From Heliocybe sulcata (taxonomy: Eukaryota > Basidiomycota > Agaricomycetes > Gloeophyllales > Gloeophyllaceae), in assembly GCA_004369045.1 (NCBI GenBank), contig ML213511.1, positions 751,128-815,127 of the forward strand: DNA of 64,000 bases, read 5' to 3'. Made by a program: the position numbers and the translations under genes. Below, one piece after another: positions 47,101 to 59,778 of this stretch. Numbering within the stretch: position 1 is the stretch's first letter; every line of letters starts with the position of its first letter. The notes below the pieces were generated by a model, which worked only from the letters and a program-made list of their open reading frames with translations, searched no databases and had not been told where the DNA came from.

Positions 47101-50100
47101 TACGCAGCAAGTTTTGATACGTCCGGGATGCGTGAGGGCAGCTTGTCTGTGAACGAGCCCACGACAACGCTGCACTTCAATCATCTCACTCTCAACGCCT
47201 GTGCCTCCTGCATCCCAGATGGTGAGCTGTGCGTCCTCTCGGCGTTCAGTCACGTACACCTGCTCAAAAGGACCGCTTCTCCTGTTCGAGATCATTCATC
47301 CCCGGAAGCACATCCCACACACCATCTGGTTCTATTTCGGCGTTGGCAACCGCATCCATTGCCATCAATACAATTGTCAACTTCAGCTATAACAACACCA
47401 GCTCATCGCGGCGAAGCTTCCCTAGTGCTCTGCGCTTGATGGCGGGAGGCTCATCCTCATTGACGTCATTACTGGCGGAGACCGATTTATGCTTCTGGCA
47501 GGCATGCTAGTGGCGCCACGGCAATCAGTCGAAGAGCGTCGGTGAGGTTACGAGTATTGGGCGGACATTTGAGGAGACAATATAGAAGGCTATCAGGGCG
47601 ATTGATGATCAGTTCCTTGGGTTTGCGAAGGTCAGCTATCCATTCAATATTGCATTGTATGTGGCTACTTACAAATCATTAGAACGGCTCTGTCGAGGAT
47701 ATCATGGTGAACTACGACCCGGACACCGTCAGTACCGATTACGACGAAGCCGATCGTTTGTACTTCGAGAACATCAGCTTGGAGACCGTACTTGACATCT
47801 ACGACGCCAAGCGGTCCTGTGGTGTCATCCTCTTCATAGGTGGCCAGACGCCGGACAATATCGCGCTACCGTTGTATCATCAGAGGATCTACAGTACCTC
47901 CCGGAGATAATTGATATGGTGGAGAGTCGGTACAGGTTCTCTCGACTGCTCAGTGAAATCCGGGTTGACCAGCCCTCGTGGAAGGAGCTGACGACCATCG
48001 AGGAGGCCGCTTTCTGTGCGACAGTCGGGTACGCAGCCTTGGTTCGGCCCTCTTGTGTCCTGTCTAAAGCTGCCATGAGCTTTCATGCCAGACGACTTGC
48101 AAAGTTACTTGACCCAGTCGACGGCGGTGTCCCGAGAGCACCCTGTGGTTATCACAAAACACACCAAAGGTGCCAAGGAGGTCGAAATGGGTGCCATCAC
48201 CAAGGACCGCATGATGGTCATGCACTACATATCGGAACACGTCGAGAACGCTGGTGTCTATTCAGGCGATGCAATGCTCATTCATCCGCCACACGATCTG
48301 GATCCTTGGACTGTTCGTCAGATAGAAGAGGCTGCTGCAAAGATCGGTAACTGTCTGAACATGACTGGTCCCTTCAACATCCAGTTCATCGCCGAGAACA
48401 ATGAGATCAAGGTCACTGAGTGCAACCTCTGTGCCGCATACTCATTCCCTTCATATCGAAGGTGACCAGTGTTGATGCCATAGAAATGGTGACGACTCAA
48501 GGTTTTGTTGGCCTTCCAGCAGAAGTATACCCAGACTCAGGTTTGTCCGCGGATTATGTCGGGGTCAAGGTGCCGCAGTTCAGTTTCAGTTGATTGTCCG
48601 GGGCCGATCCCATCCTGGGCGTTGAGATGGCCTCCACTGCTTTTGGCAGGTTAAGTATGAGGCATATCTGCAGTCCCTCATATCAACGGGTATCATACCT
48701 TCGGAACAGGATATTCTATTCTCAATCGGCGGCTACAAGGAGAAATTAGAACTACTTCCGGTCATTCAGAAGCTGCATGCAGCTGGTTACAACTCTTTGC
48801 TACTGCGAGTACCGCTGATCTCTTCTCGGAGCACAATGTACCCTGCAAGGTGAGTTATTCCTATCTTGTAAATGAACTATAGTGACGTCTAAGACAGTAC
48901 CTCGAAACACTAGGCAAGGAAGTGAAGCCAGAATACGACCTGGCCCAGCATCTGGCTAACAACCTGTCCAACATGTCCATAAATCTGCCATCCAAGAATC
49001 ACTATCGGCAGCCTGCGAGCTACACGAGTACAGGATACCATAATCGGCATATGACCATTGACTTCACCATTCCGCTTACAACCAATGTCAAGTGTGTCAA
49101 GCTGCTCGCTGGGGCCCTAGTCCAGAAGCTAAGTTTGGATGTCGCACCGGTCAATATCTAGACATCACACCGCATGCACATGTTCCCTGGCCTCGTCAAC
49201 GTCACTAGCTTTGTTCCAGGTCTGACTGTCCCGGGTAGCGGCGACTTTGTGGAGGCTACCAAGATCAGCGCTGGTTTCACCAGGGCTGTCGTAGTGTCTG
49301 TCGGCCGCAGCAACAAGATAGCTGACCTGGCCACTCTTGAGCGCGCTTGTGCCAATGCCAAGCACTCAGTGTTTTGCAATTACACTCACGTGATGCGCAC
49401 CCTCACTGTGTGTCTTTCTTGTGGCAAGTCCCTGGACGACCTCTTCCCCAATCTCCGCACTGCCTTGTGGACATTCGCCAGGACAATGATCTGAAGAAGC
49501 GGTTCTACAGCTTCTCCACCTATGCACCCCAGAGCCTCGGTGAGCCAGATATTTCCACTCGGCAAAGTGCATGGAGCGGTACTCGGAGCTGCATCAGCCC
49601 TGGCGAGACCTCATGTCTCAGGCCAGGACTCGAAAGTGGGCCGGAAATGGAAGGCGGACATAGGAAAGATTAATGATGACTGGACGGCGTTCCAAACGAG
49701 TGCTCGGATCGATCAGGACCAGGATATTCAGCGTAGTCGGGGCGACACGTTTGGGAGTGATTTGGAGGATGCAACACTTGAGGCTGGGAGTACAGGCATG
49801 CAGATTGCCGCTATGCAGGCGAGCTCGTTCTGTCAGGACATCTTCCACGTTTACATGCCGAGAGTGTTTCGTGCTCAAGGATACCCTATATCAAGGTGTG
49901 TCATGTTGCGGGTCTTACATTTTCGGAGTGCTGATGAATGCTTTAGGACTGAGTACAAAGGCACCAGGACCAAGTTTGTTCTGCCATCCGTGACAGTGCT
50001 GACGTCGACATCGCCGTCCCGCCAGAGAGTTGTCAGCGCCTTCACGCACATCACTTCTCCGATTCCTGGCCTATATGTCCTCCTCGCCATTCTCCAGCTC

Positions 50101-53100
50101 CTGCACCTCACTCAAGCCGTGGCTGGCCAACCGCGGTCATGTGGATTCGAGGGATCGGCTGGGAGTGAAGGCCTTCGACTGACCACTGTGCTTAGTGTTT
50201 CCTGACCACGTGCGCTGTATGTTGGAACGGCAAAAGCGCTGAGAGAAGCAATGGAGATAGGGCATGCAGGCCTGGCAATGAGGATGATGGAATGTGTAGT
50301 CGACGGCGTCCACATCTGCTGTCCTCATTCTTCAGTCCGAGGTCATTGTCGGACTTGGATGATGTGGGTGATGAGAGCAAGACGGAGATAATCGCACTGG
50401 CAAAGAGCATCTCGACTGCATTGGAAGTGCAGAAGACGATCCAGCAGCAGGTCAATGACGAGCAGAAGCACAAGAAGCAAGACAGGCTCAAGGCAAGCTG
50501 CGAAGACCACGGGCAATGAATAGTTGCTGTCAATTGAGGTCGAGCATTTGAGGCTGATCAGGATGACATGGGACCAGGAGGACGTGCAGCTGCCAGACGA
50601 ATGCTCAGTACATTTGCCCATCCCGAAGCTCTTGATTCATCAGCTTATGCATCTGTCTTTTATCTACCTGTCACATCTGGTCACTGCCCACATACCAAGA
50701 CACTGCGCGGTGCTATTACTAGTACTTTCTTCCTTGGTGAACTGGCAAAGAAGCTGATTAATGTCAAGGCGTCCGGTGCACCTCCTCCCTCTGTCTCTCG
50801 GCCTCTTTCCAACGAAGCCAACAGCAGCTCCTCTAAGTTCTTCCGGCCTGGCTCGCGGGATGGCTAGAACAGCAGGCAGCCTTATCTCTCGTATGTGATC
50901 TATGAGGCACCAAAAGGTCATCTGCACTGTTGCATACAATGAAGGCCGCTTGCAAGGAACGGTACTGTCTGTGCTGGCCCTATATCCCAGCACCCGAGTG
51001 CGGAATGCGAGGATGAGCGCGGGCGGATTACGTCGTCCTCTACTCCATGCAAGTCGGGCGTCGACCGTGCACATAGTATGTCTCGGCTGTGTGCTGCACC
51101 TGCACCTGATTCTATCTCCCCTCCCCCGCCTTCACCACTGCCCGCCATTCTCCGTCTCGGTGTGAACTTGATGCAGCGGCAAGTGCTTGCAGCACTTCGA
51201 CACGGTTGAGATCGGGCCTACTACAACTACGGAGGATGTCATCAAGTCGGTCGTGAGCTAGCATGAGTGACTCCCTCCTCGAAGGGCATCAACAGTATCT
51301 GTAACAGTGCGTTATATCTCCTCCTTGCTCTACAGTATCAACATATTAATGAACAATGGCATGCAGTTGCTGGCCGCACAATGTTTTGGGCACCGTCTCG
51401 ACCAGCTGGAGCGCATCATCTTCAATGATAATCCTCTCAAGTTCAGCTTCCGCCAGATCTCCTATCAGCCTGTCGTGTCCCTCTTCCACATATGGCTGGC
51501 ATTGCTGAAAATACCCCCAAGCTCCAGGACTTGCTTCCCTCGATGCCTACCACGGCACGCACCCTTCGCTGCTACCCTCCAAATGAGCGGGATGACAGCC
51601 GGCAATCAGCCCTTCTCTGCCCGAAAGTGATAGATGTCAATGTGAGGGGCTCTGACAACAATCCCAGTCTCATCCCCGCCATACCTATCTGACAGGGAAA
51701 GTGTGTCTACTTAGGCTTGAAGCACCCGTGCGATGTCTAGCTTGGCGCGCCTAAGTCTGTCTGCATGTAGCTATCCGAACACCAAGCATCCCAGATTTCC
51801 GTTGTCCTGGCTATATGAAGGCAGTCGCGAATGGCATCATCAAGGGTACGCAGATCCTTCAGCTCTGGCTCAAGAGCAACCGGATCTCAATCAAGATGTT
51901 GTGGATGTTCCGATACTGCAGGACTCCTCAATCCAGCCAGCGTACGTGTATCAATCCACCACCACAGCGTCTTCTGGACATTCTCGACCATTGGCTTATG
52001 TTTCTGCCTTGCACCGTCAATTACTGTCGTCCTCCAGTGCAGGGTCAAATAACTTCGCCCCAGGTATTGCTGCCTCGCTGCTTCTACTGGAACCGCCTCA
52101 ATATTAAGAGCAGAGGAGCCATATCTACATATAGTGTTGTCCTACAATTGCCGGCTATCGACCTGCGCTTGAAGAGTCCTCTTGAAGGTTGCCGTGCTCG
52201 AACTTGCGAGATAGCTCCTCCATATACAGTCACGCGTTGTTGGGGACTCCCAAAAAGGCTATACGACTCACAAAAGCATTATCGTACGGTGCAGATGACG
52301 TCGGATACTACCCGCTTGGAGGCAAGTGCATTACTGCAGGCGATTCATACTCAATGTGTTCTTATCTCCCGAGTCGCAACGGTATGCGTGGCTCTATCAC
52401 TATGCACGAACAGTCATTGGGGATCTCGGATACAACCTTATATCTTCATATATCAGTCAGCATCGACTGCGGCCAGGACTCTCCCGCTACACGAAACTCC
52501 CGAGCCTCTTTGCCAAAGCCTCTTTGCCAATGCCTTCTCCTCTTATGAGTTCCCTGAAACCTCCGTTCCCTCAGCAAGACGCAAGTCAGCAAGTGCCGAA
52601 TGTCATGGCTGAGACATCCGAGGCATTTTCTTACTCGATCAATGCAAACTCGGTCCACTTCCCAGGTGATCCCGCCATGAGCGCGGAGGAGCTGCAGATG
52701 CGATGGGAGCTAGGTCCCTTGGCTGCTGGCCTGGACCTGGGATATTTGACAATCGCTATGACTCACCTTAGTAAGTATGGCTGTTGGTGTCGTTGTATGC
52801 TCTGGCTTATTTCAGTATCAATCAGGAACAATCCTGACAGACATACGGGAGTGGTGGCCCCTGGAGAAGTCACCTGCTTGTTTCGTGCCAGCAACAAAAC
52901 ATTCGATGATACCTGGTACGCCCTGAAGTTCTACCACTGGCATGCTGTGTACCTGATGATTGCCACAAGAAACACCTCTCGTACCAGAAATGCCAAAACT
53001 CGAGGGTATCTTCTCGCCCATTCCGCCTACCTGGGAACCCGGTCAGATGGCGGAGGATTATTACGTGGAGTGCTTGAAGCGATACCTCATCTCTGTGGTC

Positions 53101-55731
53101 GCCAGGAGCGGCTTACCTGGAACCGTGCTTGACCTCGTACTGTGCTATTTGAGGGAGCTTCAGCCTTTCGTCCAGAAGGCTCGAGAAGAAGCGCTCCAAA
53201 CCCCTCCTGTTCTGCTCGCAAAACCATGGAGCCCCTTGATGCTCTTCCCATCCTTCATGCTTTGCCCGTATCGGGCTCTCGTAGCATGTGTCATGTACTC
53301 CGTAAAGTTGTACAGTCACTACAACTTCGGGATTCATGAGCTGAGCTGTGCGATGTGGGCATCCATCTCCGGGCTCAGTCTTGACGAGCTGAACGTGGCA
53401 TATGCTCTCGGCGCGGATCTAGAGATCGCCTGGATGGGCAGTTTCTAGGATAGGACAAGTTTCTTGCAATAAATCATGGTGAACTCCCGTTGAAACAACC
53501 TCTCAGTCTCCCTGATGACTCCAGTGCCATGTATCTTGGACACAATGGTCTCAATATCAACATCCGCTGAGCGATGTCCTCGGGTCCGGTCCGATTTACC
53601 AACATACTCAAGCTTTGATTATTGGCCTCGATGTCGACTAGGCGAAGACGGTGACTGTGGACTCGTAAGACATCATCATGATTCTATGCTCCGGGTATTC
53701 ATCCCGCCGATGCTCGATGTTCGTATGCAATGCCGTTGGTGCCATGACATATCGACGTCCACCGAACGAGTACCAACTTTGACGTCTGGACTATGCAGAC
53801 AGGCTCGACGACGCTGATGATATAACAGCATGTGGTGGCAGAGGCTGCACGACCTGGCTCTTTCTGTACCTCGGCAATCTTCCGACACTCACCTCGGATT
53901 CCTGGTTGTCATCGACAGACACCGTGGCTATACTAGCCAAGGCCGTTCTTTTCTTTCCTCCTCAAATCTCATTTTCATTCATGCTTTACTATCATTTTCC
54001 TTCTCTGCTCGTCTGCAGTTAACAGCTCCACTGACAATGCATTTTAGCCCTTCACGAACGACTTCCCCCGTGCGGATATACATGAACTCATCACCCCTGA
54101 TATCCTACATCAGCTTATCAAAGGCACGTTCAAGGATCATCTCGTTGACTGGGTCGTCGAATATCTGGCCTCCAAGCATGGCAAGGCAAGATCGGATGCA
54201 ATCTTAGCGCAAATTGACAGGCGGTACGAGATGGCTTTTTCAACTAAGCAGATGTACTTATGGATCACGCAGAATTGGAGCTGTCCCCCTGTTTACAGGA
54301 TTACGAAGGTTTCCAGAAGGCCACGGGTTCAAGCAGTGGACGGGCGATGATTCTAAGGCATTAATGAAGGTTCGTCCACGATGCTGCCTGCCAGCGTTTC
54401 GCCAGCGTCATGTCCTCATGCCGTGTGTCAGGTTTATCTTCCTGCTATTGATGGTCTGATACCGCGCGACATGGTCCGTGCTATCCGCGCGTTTCTTGAC
54501 TTTTGTTACCTTGCTCGTCGCGATGTACACACTCCGACAAGTCTCGCGCAGCTTCAGGAAGCACTGGGTCGGTTTCACAGATATCGAGCAGCATTCCGAG
54601 ATGCCGGAATCCACATCGACTCCCTTCCCAGACAGCACTCCCTTGACCATTACTTCCTGGCTATAATGGACTTCGGTGCTCTGAACGGAATATGCTCATC
54701 AATCACAGAATCGAAACATATCAAGGCTGTCAAAGAGCCTTACCGTCTTTCAAACCGATTCAAGCCACTCCGCCAGATGCTACTCACAAACCAAAGACGT
54801 GATAAGTTAGCCGCTTGCCGCGTAGATTTTGAGAGCCGCGGGCTGCTTCCTAAGTCTTGTAAAGATGAGTATAATTCGTAGTACGATATATGCTGACGCT
54901 ACCCCTGGTTTACTAGCGAAAGAACCCAAGAAACCTCCAAAAAAGCCTCCACCCATACACCTTGAGGATGGAAGTGTTGATGGACCACGCGTGGCTGACT
55001 ATGTCATGCTCGCGACAAGATCTCGTGAGTTGAGCACCTCCTTGCTCTGTGCTATGGATTCTGACTGTCGGGTAGGCCGGCAGCATCACCATCAACCTGT
55101 CAGCCTCCCCGATGGATCACCTCGTATGACGTTTCATCATCTCCTGCAGCTCTTTTTGCAGGATCGTCTGAAGAGTAGTCATATGCTGTATGGCCTCAGA
55201 GAACTCCCAGATTTCGACGGTGTCATCTCTATTCATTATTCTGCTGCTGCGACATTCTACGCTCCCAGCGACCCATCCGGTATAGGAGGAATGCATCGCG
55301 AACACATCCGAGCCAATCCTTGCTGGCGCGGGACTGGTGGTCGCTTTGACTGTGTCTTGATCAAACCGTTGCTAGTGGAGGACGACTCCCCCCGGCCGCC
55401 CTGGGAGGTTGCAAGAGTCTTCGAGCTTTTCTCGTTCCAGCATCTTGGTGAACAGTATCAGTGCGCGCTCGTGCACTGGTTTGACTGGGTCGGTGACTCT
55501 CCGGACGAAGACACTGGCATGTGGGTCATTCACAAAAGGCGGGACCAGGATGATTCTTTAGCCATCATATCCGTGGACCGTATACTACGGGCGGCACATC
55601 TTATCCCGGTGTTTGGAGAGAGGGAAGTCAATCTTGACATCACTGAAACGAACAGCTTAGATTCGTATCGGCTGTTCTATCTGAACAAATACGCTGATCA
55701 CCACGCTTTCGAGCTCTTGCATTCAGGTTAA
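44154..55731 (+). CDS. Plavaka transposase
   Basis: Ten exons: 44,154-45,567, 45,623-46,191, 46,242-46,443, 46,491-46,719, 46,773-46,908, 54,048-54,223, 54,273-54,369, 54,432-54,858, 54,917-55,024 and 55,076-55,731; joined in phase they give about 1,337 residues. The last intron is probable, with a CTGAC branch site. Residues ~20-45 form a C2H2 zinc finger ([17 protein letters not shown]). A long acidic linker follows. The transposase core reads [71 protein letters not shown] and GDIV joined to [14 protein letters not shown]. It continues with [49 protein letters not shown] and [15 protein letters not shown], then [20 protein letters not shown]. This is the full Plavaka signature, and no break is seen. 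The acidic residues of the RNase H-like core are expected in the GSDKT and TESKH regions. Intron 5 is 7,139 bases and is described separately. Confidence 0.92.
47530..49490 (+). pseudogene. URA2: Captured URA2 (CAD) fragment: CPSase large half to dihydroorotase-like domain
   Basis: In order: KSVGEV and GRTFEE from the end of the first CPSase half; [35 protein letters not shown]; and [20 protein letters not shown]. Then follow [83 protein letters not shown], and, after an intron still in place (48,850-48,897), the dihydroorotase-like part [29 protein letters not shown] and [16 protein letters not shown]. In yeast URA2 these stretches are contiguous and start pyrimidine synthesis. Here the frame is interrupted several times, parts are missing near 47,640 and 48,465-48,660, and the aspartate transcarbamylase end is absent. 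The kept intron shows capture at DNA level, not through mRNA. It is a non-functional host gene fragment. Confidence 0.9.
52960..53448 (+). pseudogene. Captured fragment resembling a Pcl-type cyclin
   Basis: An open stretch of ~162 codons reads [56 protein letters not shown] and [20 protein letters not shown]. The order (RS.....VL..AL.YL, then CPYRA....S.K, then W..ISGL...E.N) matches the cyclin box of fungal Pho80/Pcl-like cyclins, which activate Pho85-type kinases. It has no ATG of its own in frame near the start, and stops lie just upstream, so it is probably a captured exon or exons and not a free gene. The match is by pattern only and moderate. Confidence 0.5.
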
Positions 55732-57309
55732 CTTCATTTGGGGTTGGTTCTAGTGCTGCAATTGTTCGTATCTTTTACTCTTACTGATAAACTCTTGCTC
55801 TCCGTACAGCTCCCATGATCTCTTTTGCGGTCTGCGTACACACACTTTGTCTCGTCTTTCTTATAATCACTTATTTACTTCGGTGCGTCTCTGTAGAATC
55901 TTCGTAGGGTCTTTGTCTCTATGTGTTCTACTTTTGTCCGCTCTCCGCCCGACCTTCCCGGCTTCTCGTCCTTATGCTGCTTGACGGCTGTCTCTGCCGG
56001 CTGACTTCTGTCATCTTACTAAGCTCTTGATGCCCGAGCATACCGTTTCCATCCATCTTTTGCTGATCTTGCCCGCTTTGCTGCCTTATTGGGTTTGACA
56101 GGTCCGTTGCTGCACTCTTTTAGTGTCTTCGATACGTATTTAGCCTCACTTATATACTTTGGGGCATGGGAAGACTGAAAGAAGCAAAAAAAGTAACTTT
56201 AGCATTTTGCTGATGTATTGTTGTGCCTCACCAGTACCTCCTTTTACTTGCAGCATTGTACACCTACTAATACAACCCAGCACTTAGTGGCCTCTGCCTG
56301 CAGGCAGAGAGTGGAGAATGCAGAACATTCATTACTACAATGTCAAACTATTCCTAGACTACAAAATTGAATGTGCTGCGACTATCCAGTACATGGAACA
56401 GTACTCTGCCGAAATCATCTTGTGGTTCCATACACTTGCTACGCTCATGCTTGGGAGGGCATATGACACCGTACTCCCAGGTACCGCTCTCATTCCTTGA
56501 AATGTGTCCACCTATCAACCCATACTTTGCCTGTGCTCGATGCTCAATGAATTGCTCAGCGTAGTCTGACTGTGCCAGCCTCTCACCCACCAGGCTTGTG
56601 GAGAAGAGGCCTGTTGGCCAGGGGGTCGGCTCAGGCATGGATTGCATACCGTAGTCTGAGCAAGCCATTTGCTCGCCCCAGATGGGGGAGGATCCACAGC
56701 TGAGTGCTATTGTCAGCGAGGATGCACTGGAGATGGAAGGTGTATTGGAGATGTTGCTGCAACCCTGCTCATCCAAAGTCTTGCTCGTCTCCTCCTTCTT
56801 TCCCTGAGGGGCAGTCTCCATGTACTCCAGATGGTCGGTGGCAGTCAGTGGAGGTGTAGCAATGGAACTGAGGTCTCATTGTTCTGTGGTGACCCAAGCA
56901 GGCCATGCATCCCACGAGAGAGGTTTTGGCTGATAGAGGCGAGGGCTGTACTGGAGCTGGTTGCAGTTCTCGGGTGTTTTGCCGAGGGTTGAGCCCGATT
57001 GCTCATGATATATCTGACTGATGCCTCAGTTTTGTGCAGAAAATCATTATATTGAGGATTGGTACCTTGATGACATCAACAATGCCTCTGTTGGGTGGGC
57101 CAGAGATGATACTATCCCTGACATCCATATCCTCCTTTACTCTGCTGCTGGGCCTGCTGCATGCCAAAATTGAACATATATGAGACATGAGAGATGAGTA
57201 AGGGGAGGGGTGCAGATTTAGTGAAGCGCTGATATGGCCAATCAGGGTTTAGTGCTCCAAAAATGCATTTTAGGGTCGTTTGGTGATCGCGGTGACATTG
57301 CGACTCTAT
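55732..57309. other. 3' flank of Plavaka and CpG-poor DNA
   Basis: Bases 55,732-56,150 are the transposase 3' region and right flank of the element, T/C-rich with no gene. From 56,150 CpG becomes rare. A 155-codon minus-strand frame at 56,354-56,821 (CSDYGMQSMPEPTPWPTG) is open, but I recognise nothing in it. Confidence 0.45.
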
Positions 57310-58400
57310 TGCGCATGCACTCGCTGCTGACAGCTCCTTGGAAGGCGAGCGACGACTCTACTGGTGACCCCGACTATTCACTCTGGCAGCGAGCTCGTGA
57401 CTCTATTCCCTGCAGCATGGCGCCACTCTCTCTATTCAGTGGGACTCACTGCAAAACGATCTATTCTAGTCTCAGAAGCTATTCTTGGGCTTGGCCACAA
57501 TGACACGTAGGATCTGGCATCCGGATCTTTCCGATCAAGTCACCAGCAGCTCGGCACAACACAGCCCGGTTGGTTCCAAGGAGTCTAGGCCATCGAGTCA
57601 TTCTAGATCGACCATCCCACTAAATGTTGTTCCCATCATCACCGCTGCTGCCCGTCGGGGCGCATGCTCAGGGCACCCATATGCATCAATTCACTGCCTC
57701 CATCATCGGTTTCCGGCTCCCTCTGCATGATGCATCACCATCCTGACCCACTACCCCTTTCGGCACAACCGCGCCACTCTTCGGCAACTACGCCCGCCAC
57801 TCAAGTTACTGTGGCATCACCGCATCAACACAAGGTCTCGTATGGCGTGGCGCGAGGACAAGACTCGTTGCGCGTTTCAAGCTAGGCTACGAGCGTACTC
57901 ATGCAGGTACCGCGCCGCGAGGAGACGATAGGATTGGTAGGAAAGTTAGGTACAGGGCGGTTGAGGCGATGCGTGCCTTGTGGACGAGCGCGCGATGCAG
58001 GAGATGGTTTGCGGAAGATGGTTTTCTCTTCATGTGCGACTGCGAGTAGTGTAGCGGCAACGTTTGTACTTAAGTCCTTTCTCTTTGTCTTGAAAATACA
58101 AGTTATCTTCACCCTTCGTATCTTGTTCTCGGCGTAAGAGTTTCCTCTAGAGTATCAGGCTTTCGACGGTCTTCCGACTTCACCCAGAGTTTACGCGAAC
58201 CTTCTGACAGCGTGCGCGACAAGTGAGTTCTTTCATTTCGAGTTTCTCTTAAGTCCGGCCTCATGCACCGTCCACCTCGTTAATCACGTTCGAGTTGTCT
58301 CGAGTTTTAGAAGCGTCGCGCATCGCACCGATGGCATTGTACGCATGCCTCGATTGCATTGTGTAGGCAATCCCGAATCCACTCCCTCCGAGACCATGCG
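57310..58400 (+). mobile_element. Internal-region relic, second copy
   Basis: Counterpart of 24,121-25,213 with far more CpG kept. It shows the same CAGCTCCTTGGAAGG start, TGGTGACCCC box and AAAATACAAGTTATCTTCAC block. It has no LTR at its left edge. It is a broken retroelement interior with no enzyme domain visible. Confidence 0.5.
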
Positions 58401-58594
58401 ACAAGCGCACGTTCCGCGACAGTTCGAGAAGTTATCACAACAAGCACGCACCGAGTGTGTTTGAATCGCACCGTCAAGCGGAGTATGATACAAGCGACTC
58501 CCGAGGTGTGCGTACCGAATTGAGACTGCTGCATGACCGCGACTGGTCTGCGCCAAACTACCTTTAGCCCCACCTATACGTCTTACCCTACCCT

Positions 58595-58960
58595 GTCCCT
58601 CCGAACGTTTATCATACCCTTCGTCGCCCTGGACCTCGCAGCCATCTAACACCAAGGGACTGGTGCTACACTTTGTGGTTGTTGTTCCCCTTTAGGTCTG
58701 TGCGGGTTTCATTGCGTGTTAGTGCCTTTCAGCATGAGGACAAGACTCATCACACGTTTCAAGCTAGGCTACGAGCATACTCATACAGGCACTGCGCCGC
58801 GAGGAGATGATAGGATTGGTAGGAGAGTTAGGTACAGGGCGGTTGGGGCGATGCGTGCCTTGTGGATGAGCGCACAGCACAAGAGATGGCTTGCGGAAGT
58901 TGGTTTTCTCATCATGTTTGACTGCGAGTAGTGTAGCGGCAGCATTTGTACTTAATCCAT
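58595..58960 (+). mobile_element. LTR end fragment joined to a second internal piece
   Basis: Bases 58,595-58,730 match the last ~135 bases of the LTR family (ACCAAGGGACTGGTGCTACA ... GTGCCTTTCA). Bases 58,731-58,960 repeat 57,853-58,080 (GAGGACAAGACT, AAGCTAGGCTACGAGCATAC, TTGTACTTAA). It is another broken copy, with much of the interior missing. Confidence 0.55.
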
Positions 58961-59169
58961 GTAAATTAAGGTACATCACTATAGAGATGAAATCGGACTT
59001 CCAAGTGGCAGAATAGGTGGATGGTAACATTCTAGGAGGCTGGAGGTGGGGGGAAAACCAGCTGGAAGGGTAGGGGGGTGCACTAATTCATCCTGAGAGA
59101 TATTGCCCATGTTATTGGGTCAAACTGTGGTCCCATATGGGGTCATAAATATCCCTGATTTATGGGAGA

Positions 59170-59760
59170 TTCCACCCAGCAGGGCCCCCCCAATTTGGAT
59201 ATAAATCTCATATAATGTGACCAGATCTTCCCTATAGTTATACAAAGTGCCCATACATTTTATATAAATCCAATATAAAGCAACCTGCAAAAGTATATAG
59301 CATATATATATGCATATAATATGAGCCAGATCCGGTATAACCCTATATAAATGCACCACCAGATAGCATGTATCCAGTATAACTGCCCTGCAAGTTTATA
59401 CAAAGGCACCTCAATATCATATACCCCATATATAAATATAGCAGTGCAGTATACAATCCCATATAAACTAACAAACAGAGCATACAAATGCAGTACAAAC
59501 CCCCTGCCACATCTCATAACCCCAGTATAAATAGCCTGATGCACCCTACCAGAGCAATCCTATACACACACAGTATAATATCCCCTTAACCATATACAGT
59601 CAATATATACATCCTATATAATCCTGGCTCAATCATGTATAAGCATACCATAATGTGGTCAAATTATATCCAGTATAATGCGACTACAACCATAAACATA
59701 TATGGAGTACTAAAGTGGTGCATATGAGCTTACCACAGTTGTGGTAAAATGTATATATGA
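59170..59760. repeat. Irregular TATAAA/TATACA-rich array
   Basis: Dozens of TATATAA, TATAAC and TATACAA words occur every 10-35 bases with C-rich spacers such as CCAGTATAA. The pattern is a degenerate minisatellite. A minus-strand frame through it reads as Tyr/Ile-rich because of the unit and is not taken as a gene. Confidence 0.65.
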
Positions 59761-59778
59761 GTTAGGGCCCACAACTCA

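Larger units (their letters stand above)
46909..54047 (+). other. Giant transposase intron holding captured host gene pieces
   Basis: The donor GTGGTAAGC at 46,909 and acceptor ATTTTAG ending at 54,047 (CTGAC branch 17 bases before) rejoin GDIV to PFTNDFP exactly as in other Plavaka transposases. Its sister introns are 47-62 bases. Inside lie URA2 sequence (47,530-49,490) and a probable cyclin (52,960-53,448). Further stretches have coding-like character but I cannot name them: 49,520-50,205 ([15 protein letters not shown]), 50,340-50,870 ([19 protein letters not shown]) and 51,307-52,600. All recognised pieces are in the transposase direction. CpG content is normal. Confidence 0.8.
39150..56150 (+). 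mobile_element. Plavaka-type (CACTA-related) DNA transposon, two genes, ~17 kb
   Basis: CpG-normal DNA begins abruptly near 39,150 and ends near 56,150, with CpG-poor DNA on both sides, so a 17 kb block was inserted recently. It carries a divergent gene pair: the transposase at 44,154-55,731 (+) and the partner gene at 43,884-40,246 (-). The left end may start CACTTTCCGACGATCTTCCG at about 39,157, which fits a CAC terminus, but I could not find the matching inverted end on the right, so both borders are approximate. The left subterminal region has small dyads: TCGATGT...ACATCGA at 39,268-39,286, and a pair GGTCTTACGGCC and GGCCGTAAGCC near 39,390 and 39,467. Both genes look whole. Confidence 0.75.

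Noticed and set aside
59260-59544. Tyr/Ile-rich membrane-like frame in the TATAA array
   Set aside because: The composition is a direct product of the repeat unit.
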